Positions 6,681-7,004 of a stretch of DNA of 7,004 nt are shown piece by piece (the stretch's first letter is position 1; each line of letters begins with the position of its first letter). Source of the DNA: CAZMUD01 sp964569715 (GTDB lineage: Bacteria; Chloroflexota; Dehalococcoidia; Dehalococcoidales; UBA2162). The stretch is from NCBI GenBank assembly GCA_964569715.1, contig CAZMUD010000056.1, forward strand, positions 1-7,004, given 5' to 3'. A program made the position numbers and the translations under genes. The notes beneath the pieces were generated by a model. It was not told the DNA's origin. It ran no database searches and saw only the letters and a list, made by a program, of their open reading frames with translations.

Positions 6681-6743
6681 GGAACGGGAGTTTAAGAGGG
6701 CGGGATCCCTCTTTTATTTATCTTCCCCCTCTCCCTCAGGGAG

Positions 6744-6759
6744 AGGGGGATACAGGGGG
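6744..6759 (-). repeat. Right copy of the 16-base inverted repeat bounding the island
   Basis: AGGGGGATACAGGGGG is the inverted partner of 6459-6474, with one mismatch. It overlaps the right arm of the 12-bp hairpin 6724-6750 and sits 15 bases past the pheA stop codon. Confidence 0.65.
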
Positions 6760-6774
6760 TGAGGGATAAAAAGG

Positions 6775-7004
6775 CTACTTTGCTTTGGGATATGAACCCA
6801 GGACTTTAACAAACAGTGAGGTCCTCTCTAAATTATCTAGAGCCTCCTGAGCTGCCTTGTCTTGGCGGTGACCTTCAAAGTCCAGATAAAAATTATATTC
6901 CCAGGGTTTTTGTCTCGTTGGTCTGGACTCAATCTTGGTCAAATTGATGTGTCTAGCGGTAAGTTCTTTAAGGAATTCATACAGTGCCCCCGGTCTATGC
7001 TTCA
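6775..7004 (-). CDS. pheA: Prephenate dehydratase, C-terminal ACT domain (partial)
   Basis: Prephenate dehydratase converts prephenate to phenylpyruvate, the committed step to phenylalanine. Only the last 75 residues are in the window; the 5' part is cut by the right edge. They form the regulatory ACT domain: KHRPGALYEFLKEL carries the GALY-type element, and INLTKIESRP contains the ESRP motif that binds the feedback inhibitor phenylalanine in this family. PWEYNFYLDFEGH and VKVLGSYPKAK complete the domain, ending at TAG (complement of 6775-6777). Both allosteric motifs are intact, so feedback inhibition by phenylalanine is expected. The catalytic domain is not visible. It reads in the same direction as tyrA, 388 bases upstream of it, with the hairpin-rich repeat island in between. 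Confidence 0.92.
   Translation of the reverse strand, partial: KHRPGALYEFLKELTARHINLTKIESRPTRQKPWEYNFYLDFEGHRQDKAAQEALDNLERTSLFVKVLGSYPKAK

Larger units (their letters stand above)
6387..6774. repeat. Hairpin-rich repeat island between pheA and tyrA (REP/MITE-like)
   Basis: This 388-base stretch has no gene. It holds a row of perfect inverted repeats with very short loops: TCTCCCTTT/AAAGGGAGA (6504-6524, loop TGT), GGGATT/AATCCC (6531-6545, loop TCA), TCCCCCTTT/AAAGGGGGA (6552-6572, loop TCC), AAGAGGGGC/GCCCCTCTT (6583-6603, loop TTC), AAGAGGG/CCCTCTT (6694-6713, 6-base loop, followed by TTATTTAT), and TCCCCCTCTCCC/GGGAGAGGGGGA (6724-6750, loop TCA). A GGGG/CCCC mini-hairpin is at 6445-6456. 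The stems are C/T on one arm and G/A on the other. Such pyrimidine-rich dyads resemble dispersed non-coding repeats, but family membership cannot be shown from one copy. Confidence 0.75.

Noticed and set aside
6694..6720. The hairpin AAGAGGG/CCCTCTT followed by TTATTTAT as a + strand intrinsic terminator.
   Set aside because: No + strand gene lies upstream within more than 3 kb, so it has nothing to terminate. It is better treated as part of the repeat island.
6504..6750. A CRISPR array as an explanation for the regularly placed hairpins.
   Set aside because: The stems differ in sequence and length, spacing is irregular, there are no unique spacers of constant size, and no cas genes are present.

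Overview
The window is an ordinary chromosomal stretch of moderate G+C. It looks like a Chloroflexota genome, most likely a Dehalococcoidia-type lineage. That placement is inference: it rests on the tiny double-CxxC DUF5679 protein, the adjacent pheA-tyrA pair, and the co-occurrence of a YifB/ComM ATPase, a DUF805 membrane protein and a putative-Ig lipoprotein. No 16S rRNA or other decisive marker is present.

Left half (1-3387), all on the + strand. A 5'-truncated lipoprotein gene with a putative Ig domain (3-932) comes first. A DUF805 small membrane protein follows (1115-1483) behind a good sigma70-type promoter. Next is a full-length YifB/ComM Mg-chelatase-like AAA+ ATPase (1531-3051), with an extended -10 element lying almost on its start codon. 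Last is a 46-residue zinc-ribbon-like DUF5679 protein (3175-3315), which has its own -35 hexamer, a strong ribosome binding site and a perfect-stem intrinsic terminator (3344-3387). These four genes look like separately controlled housekeeping or accessory genes, not a pathway.

Middle (3388-3649): about 260 bases between the + strand block and the - strand block contain no convincing gene. Minus-strand protein-like fragments interrupted by stops may be a decayed coding sequence.

Right half (3650-7004), all on the - strand, transcribed right to left. The 3' end of pheA (prephenate dehydratase, ACT domain; 6775-7004, cut by the window edge) is followed by tyrA (prephenate dehydrogenase; 5514-6386). 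These are the two branch enzymes leading from prephenate to phenylalanine and tyrosine, and they probably form the end of an aromatic amino acid gene cluster. An AlkK-like fatty acyl-CoA ligase (3650-5377) follows after a 136-base gap that contains a plausible promoter of its own.

The least ordinary part is the 388-base pheA-tyrA gap (6387-6774). It holds at least six short-loop perfect hairpins, a 16-base inverted repeat at its two ends (15 of 16 matching), and a 25-base segment that fits the 3' end of a tRNA (T-loop through CCA) with exact spacing. It looks like a REP/MITE-type repeat insertion, perhaps composite, inside an amino acid operon. I see no convincing new biological system. The repeat island is the best candidate for follow-up.
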